Positions 1 to 9,252 are shown, counted from the first letter of the stretch. The stretch: 64,000 bases of DNA from Gammaproteobacteria bacterium (GCA_030425195.1 JAUIAV010000007.1:62001-126000); one strand, 5' to 3'. The notes: a model not told the origin generated them from the sequence alone. A program made the numbers and translations.

Positions 1-696
1 GAGAATGAAGCGGCGCAGAGCCGTTGCGCCCACGGCAGCAGCGAGTACGTCCACTACTGGCTGCACAACGGCATGCTCACCATGGGTCAGGAGAAGATGT
101 CCAAGTCCCTCGGCAACGTGGTGACGATCCGGGAACTCCGGGAAAAGTTTTCCGGCGAGGTGCTCCGGTACGCGCTCCTTTCCGCCCAGTACCGCTCTTC
201 GCTGGCCTGGTCGGAAGACCTGCTGAAGCAGCACAAAGCCAGCCTGGACCGGCTCTACGGTGCGCTGGATCCGGCAGACGACGAAACCAGTGAGCGCTAT
301 CGGGGACTGGCCATCGAGGACTATCCGGGCGCGGTGGTGGACGCGCTGGTGGACGATCTCAACACGCCGGAGGCGCTCGCCGCCATGCACCGGATCGCCG
401 GCGAGATTCACAAGGCAACGGACGAAGACGAGAAGCTGCGGCTTCGCCGGGAGCTGCTGGCCGGCGGCTGGCTTCTCGGTCTGCTCGGCCAGCCGGCCAC
501 CGGGTATTTCCAGGCGGACAGCACCCTGGATGCGGCGACGATCGAGGCCCGTATCGCCGCCCGTGACGAAGCCCGCGCCAGCAGAGACTACGCGGGGGCC
601 GATGCGATCCGGGACGAGCTGCTGGCTGAGGGCATCGAGCTGGAAGACACCCGCGAGGGCACCCGATGGAAGGTAATCGGGAAACCGGAGCGCTGA
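1..696 (+). CDS. cysS: cysteinyl-tRNA synthetase, C-terminal part (5' truncated by window edge)
   Basis: Class I aminoacyl-tRNA synthetase that charges tRNA-Cys in the cytoplasm. The frame is open from base 1 and codes for about 231 residues. It begins in the conserved stretch E-N-E-x-A-Q-S-x-C-A that precedes the adenylation-site loop, and the class I signature KMSKS follows at about residues 33-37, continuing into S-L-G-N. The remainder is the helical anticodon-binding and C-terminal region. The HIGH motif and the zinc-binding N-terminal half lie outside the window. The next gene starts inside its last 31 bases, so the two are probably co-transcribed. Identification is secure; only the 5' part is missing. 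Confidence 0.96.
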   Translation, partial: ENEAAQSRCAHGSSEYVHYWLHNGMLTMGQEKMSKSLGNVVTIRELREKFSGEVLRYALLSAQYRSSLAWSEDLLKQHKASLDRLYGALDPADDETSERYRGLAIEDYPGAVVDALVDDLNTPEALAAMHRIAGEIHKATDEDEKLRLRRELLAGGWLLGLLGQPATGYFQADSTLDAATIEARIAARDEARASRDYAGADAIRDELLAEGIELEDTREGTRWKVIGKPER

Positions 697-1877
697 ACAG
701 TACCGGCATCGTCGGTGCGGGCCTGGCCGGAACCACACTCGCCATCGCATTGCGGCAGGCCGGTCTGGACGTCCGGCTGTACGACCATACGGCGGTACCC
801 GGCGAGGGTGTGCCACTGACCCTGACCGCCAACGGGACACGGGTGCTGCACGCGCTGGGCCTGAAGGAGATCCTGAAGGCTCAGGCTCTGTTCCCGGAGT
901 TTTCGGTGATACGGAGCGCCCGAACCGCGTTTCTTCTCAGTCAGCGGCCGCTCGGCGGCTTTTCCGAAGCCCGCTACGGCGCACCGGACTGTGTGGTGAT
1001 GAGCGGCCGTCTGACCGCCGCCCTGCGGGAGCAGGCTGAACGGCTGACGATTCCCATGGATCTCGGCGCAGCGGTGGAAAGCGCGGAATCCGGCTCGGGG
1101 GCACTGCACCTGGCTGACGGTTCCGTGCGCCATCATCCGGCGCTCGCCGTGGCCTGCGGCCTGCCCCCGGACCCCGAACGCCCCGGACTCACCAATCTGC
1201 TGAACGAAAGACGCTGGCAGCCGGCCATCGGAACCCGCATGGTCCGTGCTATCGGTACGCGGGCCGATCCCAGCCGCGATCACGGACGTTTCCTCACCAC
1301 CTGGGTCACAGACGGACTCATCGCCCTGGAGCAGCCGCTGCCGGCGGAACCCGGCACCCAACGGCTGGCGCTCACCCTGGTGGTGCCGGACTCACCTGGC
1401 GCAGACGACCCTGCCGCTTTCATGGCTGAGCGGCTCGGCAAGGCACACGCTTATCTTCGGGACCTGTTCGAAGACAGGGTGGTCAACTGGGTCGCACATC
1501 CGCAAGCAGACTGCGCCGAGTTCTGGTTTGCAGAGAAGCTGGCCGTGCTCGGAGGGGCCTGCCATGCCCACGCGCCCTTCCCGGAACTCTCTCCTTCCGC
1601 GGCGCTCGAGGATGCCTGGGTGTTGTCGCGGATGATGGAGCGCTGGGAAGATGAGCCGCACCGGGGTTTCGCGGACTATGAGCGATTCCGGAAACCGCGA
1701 GCGCGGCGGTTGCGCGCCTTCTCCGAGAAGGAACGGCGGCAGCTCATGCTGAGCGATCCGTTGAAGGCCTGGAAGAGAAATCTGACCTGGTCCCTGACCA
1801 GCCGCTTTCTGCCCGAGATCAACCTCCAGAAAACGGACTGGCTGTACGGCTACGACTGCATCAAGGGATTCGTCTGA
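666..1877 (+). CDS. FAD-dependent monooxygenase-like oxidoreductase
   Basis: The protein (403 residues) opens with a Rossmann dinucleotide-binding motif, GAGLAG at about residues 18-23, then a run ending in an acidic/polar residue typical of FAD-binding group A monooxygenases (UbiH/PHBH/squalene-epoxidase-like). A G-x-L/T-x-A-L-R-E stretch near residue 118 fits the substrate-domain start of this family. The substrate is not evident. The ATG at 666 overlaps cysS by 31 bases; no better start lies downstream before the nucleotide-binding motif. The C-terminus is rich in basic residues (K-P-R-A-R-R-L-R), like related oxygenases. Family assignment is good; specific function is unknown. Confidence 0.75.
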   Translation: MEGNRETGALNSTGIVGAGLAGTTLAIALRQAGLDVRLYDHTAVPGEGVPLTLTANGTRVLHALGLKEILKAQALFPEFSVIRSARTAFLLSQRPLGGFSEARYGAPDCVVMSGRLTAALREQAERLTIPMDLGAAVESAESGSGALHLADGSVRHHPALAVACGLPPDPERPGLTNLLNERRWQPAIGTRMVRAIGTRADPSRDHGRFLTTWVTDGLIALEQPLPAEPGTQRLALTLVVPDSPGADDPAAFMAERLGKAHAYLRDLFEDRVVNWVAHPQADCAEFWFAEKLAVLGGACHAHAPFPELSPSAALEDAWVLSRMMERWEDEPHRGFADYERFRKPRARRLRAFSEKERRQLMLSDPLKAWKRNLTWSLTSRFLPEINLQKTDWLYGYDCIKGFV

Positions 1878-1965
1878 GGCGCACCTGGAAAGGCCGCGTG
1901 CGCTCACCGGAGCGCTTCCCTACCATAGCCTCTGACGAGAACCCCTCCAGGAGCCGATCACAACC

Positions 1966-3402
1966 ATGAGCCTCAGCATTCAGCAATTTGTCGAAGAACG
2001 GTGGGACAGCTCCATCATCCCCGCGCTCTGCGAATACGTGCGTATCCCGAACAAATCGCCCATGTTCGATGCGGACTGGGAAGCCAACGGCCATATGCAG
2101 GAAGCCGTAGCCCTGCTCGATGCCTGGTGCGACACGATTGCGATCGATGGCATGACCCGGGAGGTGGTAACCCTGCCCGGACGGACGCCTGTGCTGCTCT
2201 GTGAGATCGCCGCCACCGCGGGTCACGCATCCGGCACCGTGCTGCTGTACGGTCACTACGACAAACAGCCTGAATTCTCAGGCTGGGAAACCGGGCTGTC
2301 GCCCTGGGAACCGGTCCTGCGGGACGGCCGACTGTATGGACGCGGCGGCGCGGATGACGGCTACGCCCTGTTCGGCAGCCTCACCGCCATCGCCGCCCTT
2401 CAGGCGGAAGGTATCGGCCATGGCCGATGTGTGGTGCTGGTGGAGGGCTGTGAGGAAAGCGGCAGCTTCGATCTGCCCTTCTATATGGAGACGCTCGCGG
2501 ATCGGATCGGTTCCCCGGAACTGGTCATCTGCCTGGACGCGGAGTGCGGCAATTATGATCAGCTCTGGATCACCACCTCGCTGCGCGGGATTGCGCCTGG
2601 CGTTCTGTCGGTGGAGGTACTCGAGGAAGGCCAGCACTCGGGCATGTCCGGTGGCATCGTGCCATCGAGCTTCCGTATTCTCCGTCAGGTGCTGAACCGG
2701 GTGGAGAATCCGGAAACCGGCGGGTTGCTGCCGGCGCTGTACGCCCCGGTGCCGGAGGACGCCAGGGCTCAGGCCGAGAAGGCCGCGCAGGTGCTCGGTC
2801 CGGCCGTCTATCAGAAGTTTCCCTGGGCAGGTAACACCCGCCCGGAGGCGGACGATCCGGCGGAGCTCCTCATCAACAACACCTGGCGCCCGAGCCTTGC
2901 CACCACGGGACTGTCAGGCGCCCCGGAGGTGGGAAACGCCGGTAACACGCTGAGACCCGGCACCAGCGCCCAGCTGAGCTTCCGCCTGCCACCCACTCTG
3001 GATGCCGCTCTGGCAACGGAGTCGATCAGGCGGGAACTGGAGCGGGATCCGCCCTTCGACGCCCGGGTCCGGTTCGACCCGCTCACGGCGCAATCCGGCT
3101 GGGCCGCACCACCCGTCGAGCCCTGGCTCGAGAAGTCGATGAACGACGCCTCTCAGGCCTATTTCAGCCGACCTGCCATGTACATGGGCTGCGGCGGTAC
3201 CATCCCGTTCATGAAGATGCTGGGGGACAGATACCCCGGGGTTCAGTTCATGGTCACCGGTGTGCTCGGGCCGAACTCGAACGCGCATGGGCCGAACGAG
3301 TTTCTGGAGATCGCCACAGGCAAGCGGGTCACCGCCTGCGTGGCGGACGTGCTGGCCGATCACGGCCGCAGGGTTACTGGAGCAGCCGGCTCTGGGCGCT
3401 GA
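1966..3402 (+). CDS. M20 family zinc metallopeptidase (dipeptidase/deacylase type)
   Basis: A 478-residue metallohydrolase of the M20/M28 clan. Visible metal ligands are the HYDKQP segment (first zinc His and nearby Asp), the G-R-G-G-A-D-D-G block with the bridging Asp, and E-G-C-E-E-S-G-S with the catalytic Glu-Glu pair. A dimerisation (lid) domain follows in the middle, and a late G-C-G-G-T-I-P region carries the final His-side ligands. The length fits cytosolic carnosinase-like/ArgE-DapE-like dipeptidases. No signal peptide is visible, so a cytosolic role in cleaving dipeptides or N-acyl amino acids is likely. Its 3' end overlaps the convergent HNH gene by 29 bases. Confidence 0.85.
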   Translation: MSLSIQQFVEERWDSSIIPALCEYVRIPNKSPMFDADWEANGHMQEAVALLDAWCDTIAIDGMTREVVTLPGRTPVLLCEIAATAGHASGTVLLYGHYDKQPEFSGWETGLSPWEPVLRDGRLYGRGGADDGYALFGSLTAIAALQAEGIGHGRCVVLVEGCEESGSFDLPFYMETLADRIGSPELVICLDAECGNYDQLWITTSLRGIAPGVLSVEVLEEGQHSGMSGGIVPSSFRILRQVLNRVENPETGGLLPALYAPVPEDARAQAEKAAQVLGPAVYQKFPWAGNTRPEADDPAELLINNTWRPSLATTGLSGAPEVGNAGNTLRPGTSAQLSFRLPPTLDAALATESIRRELERDPPFDARVRFDPLTAQSGWAAPPVEPWLEKSMNDASQAYFSRPAMYMGCGGTIPFMKMLGDRYPGVQFMVTGVLGPNSNAHGPNEFLEIATGKRVTACVADVLADHGRRVTGAAGSGR

Positions 3403-3964
3403 AGCTTTTCTTGAGGAAATCCATCTGATCCCCCAGAATCCGCCCGCTGTTGGTCAATGCCAGGTATTCGGCGAAGTTCGGAACGTACGGCAGGGCCAGG
3501 AGCTCCATGCCGCACTCTTCGAGCAGACGATTGCCTTTGTGATGATTACAGCGCTTGCAGGCCGCCACCACGTTGAACCAGCTGTCCTTCCCGCCGCGGG
3601 AGGTGGGCATGACATGGTCCCGGGTGAGGTCGCCGTCACTGAAGGTGCCGCCACAGTAGAGGCAGACATTGAGATCGCGGCGGAACAGTGCTTCGTTCGT
3701 GAGCGGCGGCACCCCCCGCTGCGGAGGCATGACTCTGCCGTCGCAGGCGACGATGGCGTGGATGTCCACGTGAGACTGACAACTGTCCACACGGGAGTGG
3801 CCGCCGCGTATCCGCAACACCGCATCGCCAAGTGTCCAGACTACGATCTCTCGAGCGTAGAGACATACCGCTTCCTGCCAGCTGACCCAGTCGACCGGTT
3901 GTCCGGCCACATTCAGCCTCAGGATCCGCGGGATACGATCATAGTCCGTCACAGTCGAAACCAT
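3374..3964 (-). CDS. stand-alone HNH endonuclease domain protein
   Basis: A 196-residue protein with a complete zinc-binding HNH core in its second half: C-x-Y-C-G-G, then T-R-D-H-V-x-P with the catalytic His, a central N (F-N-V-V), and C-K-R-C-N-x-x-K-G. The N-terminal half has no nuclease motif. No methylase, toxin delivery or phage terminase gene is adjacent. Small chromosomal HNH proteins of this kind are widespread in proteobacteria and their function is not settled; a housekeeping or DNA-repair role is a guess. It is divergent from the SPOR lipoprotein gene. Confidence 0.8.
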   Translation of the reverse strand: MVSTVTDYDRIPRILRLNVAGQPVDWVSWQEAVCLYAREIVVWTLGDAVLRIRGGHSRVDSCQSHVDIHAIVACDGRVMPPQRGVPPLTNEALFRRDLNVCLYCGGTFSDGDLTRDHVMPTSRGGKDSWFNVVAACKRCNHHKGNRLLEECGMELLALPYVPNFAEYLALTNSGRILGDQMDFLKKSFSAQSRLLQ

Positions 3965-3987
3965 ACGTTACCTCGCTGGAGCGCCGG

Positions 3988-3993
3988 TATAAT
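3988..3993 (+). promoter_or_regulatory. candidate -10 hexamer TATAAT
   Basis: A perfect TATAAT lies in the HNH/SPOR-lipoprotein divergent spacer, 36-99 bases before the two possible starts of the lipoprotein gene. No good -35 element is visible at 16-18 bases upstream, so this is a weak prediction. Confidence 0.3.
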
Positions 3994-4091
3994 GAACAAT
4001 CGTTTAGAAGGATTCAACGACGGGCATCATGCGTTCTGACCGTTTAACTTTTATGTACCGAAGCGTTCACAGATCCCGCATCTGTTCCCCG

Positions 4092-4775
4092 ATGACTCTG
4101 CCAGTGGATCGTCTTGTCATGCTCGCTGCGGGCATTCTGATGATCTCGCTGCTCACCGGCTGTTCGAATGCTCAGGTGCGCAGAACGCCGGTCACCGATC
4201 TCGGCGAACCCTGGTTCTGCGAAATGAACGAAGCCCGGGACGACTGGGACTGCGTGCGCGACGAGGAGCTGGCCAGAAATCCACGGCCGCAGCGTCTACC
4301 GGGCGATCCGGTGGATGTGGATCCGGATCCGTTCGAATCAGAGGCATCCGACCTGCCGTCCGAGGCCGTCTCCACTGCCGGCCTGGCAAATCCGTCAGGT
4401 GCCATCGACTTCGAAGCCATCGAGGACGCGGTGGTACGCACCGATCGCGTCAACTCGATCATGCAGCTTCCGCCCGACCAGTTCGTCGTGCAGCTGGCGG
4501 CCACCGAGACCCGGGCACAGGCGGACGGATTCATCAGCAACTACGATCTGGGCGGCATGGAGGACGTGTTCACTCTGGAGCTCGGCCGCGAAAACGACCT
4601 CTACTACGTGGTGGTCTTCGGCGTCTACGAGAATCTGGATGCTGCCCAGGCGGCGGTCGACGGCCGCCCGGAGCGCCTGGAGGATGTACGGCCCTGGATC
4701 CGACCGCTCGAAACCATGCAGTCCGGCATCCTGGCGGCCGAGGCCATCCACGGGGCCCCGCACGCCGACGGCTGA
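4092..4775 (+). CDS. SPOR-domain lipoprotein
   Basis: The start at 4092 gives a 227-residue protein with a hydrophobic signal segment ending in the lipobox L-L-T-G-C, so it should be lipid-anchored in the envelope. An in-frame ATG at 4029 would add 21 basic residues in front and cannot be excluded. The middle is acidic and low-complexity. The C-terminal third (from about D-Q-F-V-V-Q-L-A) has the beta-alpha-beta pattern of a SPOR domain, which in characterised proteins binds denuded peptidoglycan glycan strands at septa. A role in cell-wall growth or division is inferred from the domain only. Confidence 0.72.
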   Translation: MTLPVDRLVMLAAGILMISLLTGCSNAQVRRTPVTDLGEPWFCEMNEARDDWDCVRDEELARNPRPQRLPGDPVDVDPDPFESEASDLPSEAVSTAGLANPSGAIDFEAIEDAVVRTDRVNSIMQLPPDQFVVQLAATETRAQADGFISNYDLGGMEDVFTLELGRENDLYYVVVFGVYENLDAAQAAVDGRPERLEDVRPWIRPLETMQSGILAAEAIHGAPHADG

Positions 4776-4778
4776 CGC

Positions 4779-5684
4779 TCAGGCCGCGCGGTTCAGCCTC
4801 CGGGCCCGGCGCTGAAACCGCAATCCGTCCAACGAAAAGACGATGAGCGCAGCCCAGATGCAGCCGAAGGTGATCGCCTGACTCGCTCTGAACGGCTCTC
4901 CGTACACGAAAACGGCCAGCAGCAGGGTCAGCGACGGTGCCAGATACTGAAAGAAGCCGAGCGTGGTCAGCGACAGACGCAGAGCCGCCGCGGCAAAAGC
5001 GACCAGGGGAATCACGGTGAGCGGTCCGCCGAGCGCCAGCAGCGCGATCTCTCCGACATTTCCGGACGCCACGGAGCCTCTGCCGGCCATTGACAGCCAG
5101 ATCAGATAGCCGCCGGCCAGGGGCAGCAGCAGCAGTGACTCCACCCCTAACCCCACCACCGAGTCCACCATGATCTTCTTGCGCACCAGGCCGTAGAAAC
5201 CGAAGGTGAACGCGAGCGTCAGCCCCACCCAGGGGAAGACGCCGACCGCAAAGAGCTCGTTGGCGACGCCTGCCCCGGCCAGCATCACGGCCGCAATCTG
5301 CGCCGGTCGCAGGCGCTCTCCGAGAAAGAGGCCGCCAAGCAGTACGTTGACCAGAGGATTGATGTAGTAGCCGATGCTGGTCTCCAGCATCCGCTCGTTG
5401 AGCAGCGCCCAGATGAACACGCTCCAGTTGATGGCGAGCAGACTGCCGCTCAGCGCAAGCCAGCGCAGCCTGCCTGGAGTCAGGTGACGGATTCCCGCCA
5501 TCTGCTGCCGGACCACGATGACCAGCCCGAGCACCAGCACGGCCCAGCATATGCGGTGCGCGATGATCTCGAAGGGTCCGGCGAAACCGACCGCTTTGAA
5601 GTAAACGGGGATGACACCCCAGAGACCGTACGCCGTCAGCGCGAACGCAAAACCCGCCCGGTCCGTTTGGGTTTCGGTGTTCAA
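4779..5684 (-). CDS. rarD: RarD-type EamA/DMT family transporter
   Basis: A 301-residue inner-membrane protein with about ten hydrophobic helices in two EamA repeats. The opening (Y-G-L-W-G-V-I-P-V-Y-F-K) and the following H-R-I-C-W motif are typical of RarD, the chloramphenicol-sensitive protein of the drug/metabolite transporter superfamily. The physiological substrate of RarD is not firmly established. It lies 16 bases downstream of gloB on the same strand, so the two may be co-transcribed. It converges with the SPOR lipoprotein gene with 3 bases between stops. Confidence 0.88.
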   Translation of the reverse strand: MNTETQTDRAGFAFALTAYGLWGVIPVYFKAVGFAGPFEIIAHRICWAVLVLGLVIVVRQQMAGIRHLTPGRLRWLALSGSLLAINWSVFIWALLNERMLETSIGYYINPLVNVLLGGLFLGERLRPAQIAAVMLAGAGVANELFAVGVFPWVGLTLAFTFGFYGLVRKKIMVDSVVGLGVESLLLLPLAGGYLIWLSMAGRGSVASGNVGEIALLALGGPLTVIPLVAFAAAALRLSLTTLGFFQYLAPSLTLLLAVFVYGEPFRASQAITFGCIWAALIVFSLDGLRFQRRARRLNRAA

Positions 5685-5700
5685 TCCGACTCAGGAGGCA

Positions 5701-6474
5701 CTAGAAACTGTCTTTCCGCCGCCGGGTTTCCGCGAAGACCGCCACGTCATCCTGACCGGCATCCGCCATACCGAGGGTCTCACGGAGATTGCCGCTGTCC
5801 GGACGCAGAAAGGGATTGGTCGCCTTCTCCAGACCGATGGTGGTGGGAACCGTCGGGATTCCGGCCGCCCGCAGACGGTCGATCTCTTCCGACCGGGCGA
5901 CCAGATCCGCGTTGCCCGGCTCTACGGACAGCGCGAAGGCGGCATTGGCCTGGGTGTACTCATGGGCACAGTAGACGGTCGTTTCGTCCGGCAGTGCCAT
6001 GAGCTTCCTGAGGCTCGACCACATGTCCGCGGGAGATCCCTCGAAAAGCCGGCCGCACCCGAGCGCAAACAGCGTATCGCCGACGAAGGCGATGCCGTCG
6101 TCCGCGAAGTAGTACGCGATGTGGCCTGTGGTGTGGCCCGGCGTCTCGATGACCTGCGCCTGTGTGCTGCCGAAGCTGAACAGCTCACCGTCCGAAACCT
6201 GCACATCGATCCCCGGAATCCGTGCAGCGTCATTGGCCGCACCCACCACCGTGCACCCCCACTGCGCTTTCAGGGCCTCGTTGCCACCGGCATGGTCGAA
6301 ATGGTGGTGGGTATTCAGAATGTGCGTGAGCGTCCAGCCTTTCTCGGCCAGGGCACTGTTGATGGGGGCCACTTCCGGCGTATCGATCACCGCGGTCGCT
6401 CCCGATGCGGGATCGTGCACCAGAAAACCGTAGTTGTCGCTCAAGCAGGGAAACATATGCACTTCCAGCGCCAT
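5701..6474 (-). CDS. gloB: hydroxyacylglutathione hydrolase (glyoxalase II)
   Basis: Metallo-beta-lactamase-fold enzyme that hydrolyses S-D-lactoylglutathione to D-lactate and glutathione in methylglyoxal detoxification. The signature T-H-H-H-F-D-H is at residues 55-61, G-H-T-x-G-H follows at about 113-118, F-V-G-D-T-L-F-A-L-G-C-G-R is in the middle, and A-H-E-Y-T is the glyoxalase II substrate-loop motif. The C-terminal domain carries the N-P-F-L-R stretch that contacts glutathione. The 257-residue length is normal. It is followed directly by rarD. Confidence 0.95.
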   Translation of the reverse strand: MALEVHMFPCLSDNYGFLVHDPASGATAVIDTPEVAPINSALAEKGWTLTHILNTHHHFDHAGGNEALKAQWGCTVVGAANDAARIPGIDVQVSDGELFSFGSTQAQVIETPGHTTGHIAYYFADDGIAFVGDTLFALGCGRLFEGSPADMWSSLRKLMALPDETTVYCAHEYTQANAAFALSVEPGNADLVARSEEIDRLRAAGIPTVPTTIGLEKATNPFLRPDSGNLRETLGMADAGQDDVAVFAETRRRKDSF

Positions 6475-6506
6475 GTGCTTTCTCCAGTCGTTTCAGTTCC
6501 GTCCGT

Positions 6507-6863
6507 TCAGGACTCTTCCAGCGGCACGAACAGGCATTTTCTCGGTTCACCATCCACCGCCCGGCTGATGTGCCCTTCGCCGGTGGTATCTTCAGCCAGC
6601 AGGATGTCGCCCGGACCCAGCCGCCTGACGGTCCCGTCGCCCACCTCGATGTCGACGGAACCGGTCAGATTGATGACGAACTGGCGTCGCGGGGCGGTGT
6701 GAAAATCGAGGGCATAGTCCCCATCCACTTCCCGGAAAATAACGCCTTTCCCCTGCCACAGAGAGGAGATCCGACCCATCCCGCCCATGTCCTTGAGCGC
6801 TATCTCGCCATCTTCGAAGTGCGAGCGGCCGTCATCTCCGGTATAAACGCGTACGAACCGCAT
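6507..6863 (-). CDS. small single-domain cupin protein
   Basis: A 118-residue protein whose core has the cupin pattern: F-H-T-A-P-R-R-Q-F-V-I beside G-S-V-D-I-E-V-G-D-G, then the second motif L-G-P-G-D-I-L-L-A-E-D-T-T-G-E-G-H. This is a double-stranded beta-helix likely to bind a metal or small ligand. Substrate and reaction are unknown. It precedes gloB on the same strand with 32 bases between them and is divergent from tesB, so it could be in one operon with gloB and rarD. Confidence 0.72.
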   Translation of the reverse strand: MRFVRVYTGDDGRSHFEDGEIALKDMGGMGRISSLWQGKGVIFREVDGDYALDFHTAPRRQFVINLTGSVDIEVGDGTVRRLGPGDILLAEDTTGEGHISRAVDGEPRKCLFVPLEES

Positions 6864-6927
6864 GGTCTGCCCTCAGATCAACCAGAATGCCAGAGAAAGT
6901 ACTACAGCCCACCGGCAGGCTCCAGAC

Positions 6928-7797
6928 GTGAACCCGATCCTCAAGAACATCATCGACATCCTCAACGTGGAGGAGCTCGAGCGTAATCTCTACCGCGGGC
7001 AGAACCATAAGACCGAGCACGTGTTCGGTGGACAGGTGCTGGCCCAGGCCATTGCGGCCGCTTACCGGACGGTGGAGGCGGATCACGACCTCCACTCCAT
7101 CCACAGCTACTTCATCCGGCCAGGCGACTGGAACGTGCCCATCATCTACGAGGTGGACCGGATCCGGAACGGGCGCAGCTTCACCACCCGGCGGGTGGTC
7201 GCCATCCAGCATGGCCGGGCCATCTTCGACATGGCGCTCTCCTGGCACAAGGCAGAGTCCGGCGTCAGTCACGATCTGCCCATGCCCGATGTGCCGCCAC
7301 CGGAAGCACTACGCGGCGATCGGGAAGCCTTCCGGGAAGCCATGAAAGACAACGCCGAAATGCAGCGCTTCGGTTTCCGCTTCGAGGCCATCGACTCACG
7401 GCAGGTGGAGCGTATCCCGATGGACGACCAGGGCACACACCCGCCCGTCAAGCACACCTGGCTGAAGGCGAGAGATCCGCTGCCGGACGACCCGGAAGTC
7501 CACCTGTCGCTGCTCGCCTACATGTCCGATCTGGATTTCATGAGCACGTCCATGCTGCCGCACGGCCATAACCGGATGCGCGGCAGCATCCAGGGCGCGA
7601 GCATCGATCATGCGCTCTGGTTTCATCGACCCTTCCGGGCAGATGAATGGCTGCTGTTCGCCAAGGAATCGCCGAATGCCGGCGGGGCCCGGGGGTTCGT
7701 GCGGGGTCAGTTCTTCAACCGGCAGGGAGATCTGGTGGTCACCGCCGCCCAGGAGTGCCTCATCCGCCCCATCAGGGCCGATGCTCAATCCAGATAG
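6928..7797 (+). CDS. tesB: acyl-CoA thioesterase II
   Basis: TesB hydrolyses medium- and long-chain acyl-CoA to free fatty acid and CoA. From the GTG at 6928 the protein is 289 residues, close to the 286 of the E. coli enzyme; longer in-frame starts upstream would add an unlikely N-terminus. The sequence shows the double hot-dog arrangement: F-G-G-Q-V-L-A-Q-A near the N-terminus, H-S-I-H-S-Y-F-I-R-P-G and R-S-F-T-T-R-R-V in the first hot dog, and D-H-A-L-W-F-H-R-P-F in the second, where the catalytic Asp resides. It overlaps the convergent membrane-protein gene by 13 bases. Confidence 0.93.
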   Translation: MNPILKNIIDILNVEELERNLYRGQNHKTEHVFGGQVLAQAIAAAYRTVEADHDLHSIHSYFIRPGDWNVPIIYEVDRIRNGRSFTTRRVVAIQHGRAIFDMALSWHKAESGVSHDLPMPDVPPPEALRGDREAFREAMKDNAEMQRFGFRFEAIDSRQVERIPMDDQGTHPPVKHTWLKARDPLPDDPEVHLSLLAYMSDLDFMSTSMLPHGHNRMRGSIQGASIDHALWFHRPFRADEWLLFAKESPNAGGARGFVRGQFFNRQGDLVVTAAQECLIRPIRADAQSR

Positions 7798-8738
7798 CTC
7801 TGAACCAGCGTCTCAACCAGCGCGGCACCCACCCAGGCCAGCGGTGGAATGATGAGGTAAAAACCCACCCTGGAGACGATGGAGACATCCACCGGCCAGG
7901 CGGAAAGATGCAGGATCCGCTCCCGGTGCGCGAGCAGCTGCTCGAGGGTGCCGACATCGTTGCGATCGGCCGCATCTATGCGGCTGTTCAGATCTGTCAG
8001 CCGCGCCGTCTTCGCCCGTCTGATCCCATCGTGAACACCTGAAACCGGCAGATAGAAGAGCAGCGAGGCGGAAATGAGACCGAAGATCAGACCGGTCTGA
8101 TAGTTGACCCAGCGGAACTCCGCATCCAGCGACTGCAGCGGCATGAACGCCAGCGCACCCATGACCACGAGCACGTCCCGGACCGCCGCGCGGCCGATGG
8201 GGCGGAGACGGTCGAGTGCGTAGAGATCGATCTCCATATGACCGCCGAGCCGCCGCATGGCACGGGCATCGTGCAGCCGTCCAACCGTCAGAAGTGCGGC
8301 GACCATCCACAGAATCACGTTGCCGACGATGAGCGGTACGTCCGGCAACGGACTCAGGACATCGGGTCGGAAGAAAAGCACTTCTGCGAACTGGAGGAGG
8401 CCGAAAACCGCTCCTGCGAGTACGGCACCCGCGGCAGCCCGGCCGGACAGATCACGGAGTGCCGCATCCATGGCGGCCACATCCGAAATCTGTGGTTTGA
8501 GCAGACGGACCGTGTCCCGATGACTGCGATACAGGTAGGTGAACGCCGCCAGCAGGTAGGCCGATATCAGGCTGAAGGTGAGCGCGCTGCCCCACATCTG
8601 GGTCCGGTTCTTCCAGCAGCAGCTGTCGACGTCCGGCCCGCCCAGGACGATGCCGTAAACGATCAGGCTCAGAATCACCCAGGCCCCCGGTACTGCCAGG
8701 GGATGGGTTCGATCGGAAATGCGGATCAGCCAGCGCAC
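7785..8738 (-). CDS. multi-pass membrane protein of unknown function
   Basis: A 317-residue protein that I do not recognise. It has about six to seven hydrophobic segments: two near the N-terminus (around residues 18-35 and 50-68), two in the middle (around 100-150), a pair around 195-235 and a last one near the C-terminus. Between them lie charged loops, including a helical region near residues 245-280 rich in Asp, Arg and Leu. No catalytic motif is visible. It lies 34 bases downstream of the peroxiredoxin gene on the same strand and may share its transcript. Confidence 0.65.
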   Translation of the reverse strand: MRWLIRISDRTHPLAVPGAWVILSLIVYGIVLGGPDVDSCCWKNRTQMWGSALTFSLISAYLLAAFTYLYRSHRDTVRLLKPQISDVAAMDAALRDLSGRAAAGAVLAGAVFGLLQFAEVLFFRPDVLSPLPDVPLIVGNVILWMVAALLTVGRLHDARAMRRLGGHMEIDLYALDRLRPIGRAAVRDVLVVMGALAFMPLQSLDAEFRWVNYQTGLIFGLISASLLFYLPVSGVHDGIRRAKTARLTDLNSRIDAADRNDVGTLEQLLAHRERILHLSAWPVDVSIVSRVGFYLIIPPLAWVGAALVETLVQSYLD

Positions 8739-8772
8739 GATCCGGGCACGGCCAAGAGGTCAGATCCCCCGG

Positions 8773-9252
8773 TCAGAGCGCCTCGAGAATGGATTCCGCC
8801 TTGGAGACCTCGAACTGACCCGGCGCTTCCACGGCGAGCTTGGTCACCACGCCATCGTCCACGATCATCGCATAGCGCTGGGAACGGGTACCGAGTCCGA
8901 AACCGCTGCCGTCCATCTCCAGGCCGATGGCCGCGGTGAACTCGCCATTGCCGTCACCGGCCATGATGATCTCATCCGCGTTCTTCTCCTCACCCCAGCT
9001 GTCCATGACAAAGGCGTCGTTGACGGATACGCAGACGATGCTGTCCACCCCTTTACCCTTGATCGCATCGGCGTTCACCACGTAACCAGGCAGATGTGCC
9101 TGGGAACAGGTCGGGGTAAAGGCACCGGGGACCGCAAAAAGCACCACTCTTTTACCGCCGAACAGGTCCTGGGTGGCCTTCGGTGTGGGCTTGCCGTCCT
9201 CCATCACGTAGAGCGTTGCTTCAGGCAGCTTGTCGCCTTCTTGAATCGCCAT
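8773..9252 (-). CDS. peroxiredoxin, Prx5/hybrid-Prx type
   Basis: A 159-residue thiol peroxidase. The peroxidatic site is P-G-A-F-T-P-T-C with Cys49, the form typical of the Prx5 group (type II peroxiredoxin, often glutaredoxin-dependent), which reduces H2O2 and alkyl hydroperoxides. The later G-L-G-x-R-S-Q-R-Y motif supplies the conserved Arg. No glutaredoxin domain is fused. An open frame extends further upstream, but the ATG at 9252 is where family similarity starts, and an AGGAGG-like sequence precedes it. It lies between the Nudix gene and a membrane-protein gene on the same strand. Confidence 0.93.
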   Translation of the reverse strand: MAIQEGDKLPEATLYVMEDGKPTPKATQDLFGGKRVVLFAVPGAFTPTCSQAHLPGYVVNADAIKGKGVDSIVCVSVNDAFVMDSWGEEKNADEIIMAGDGNGEFTAAIGLEMDGSGFGLGTRSQRYAMIVDDGVVTKLAVEAPGQFEVSKAESILEAL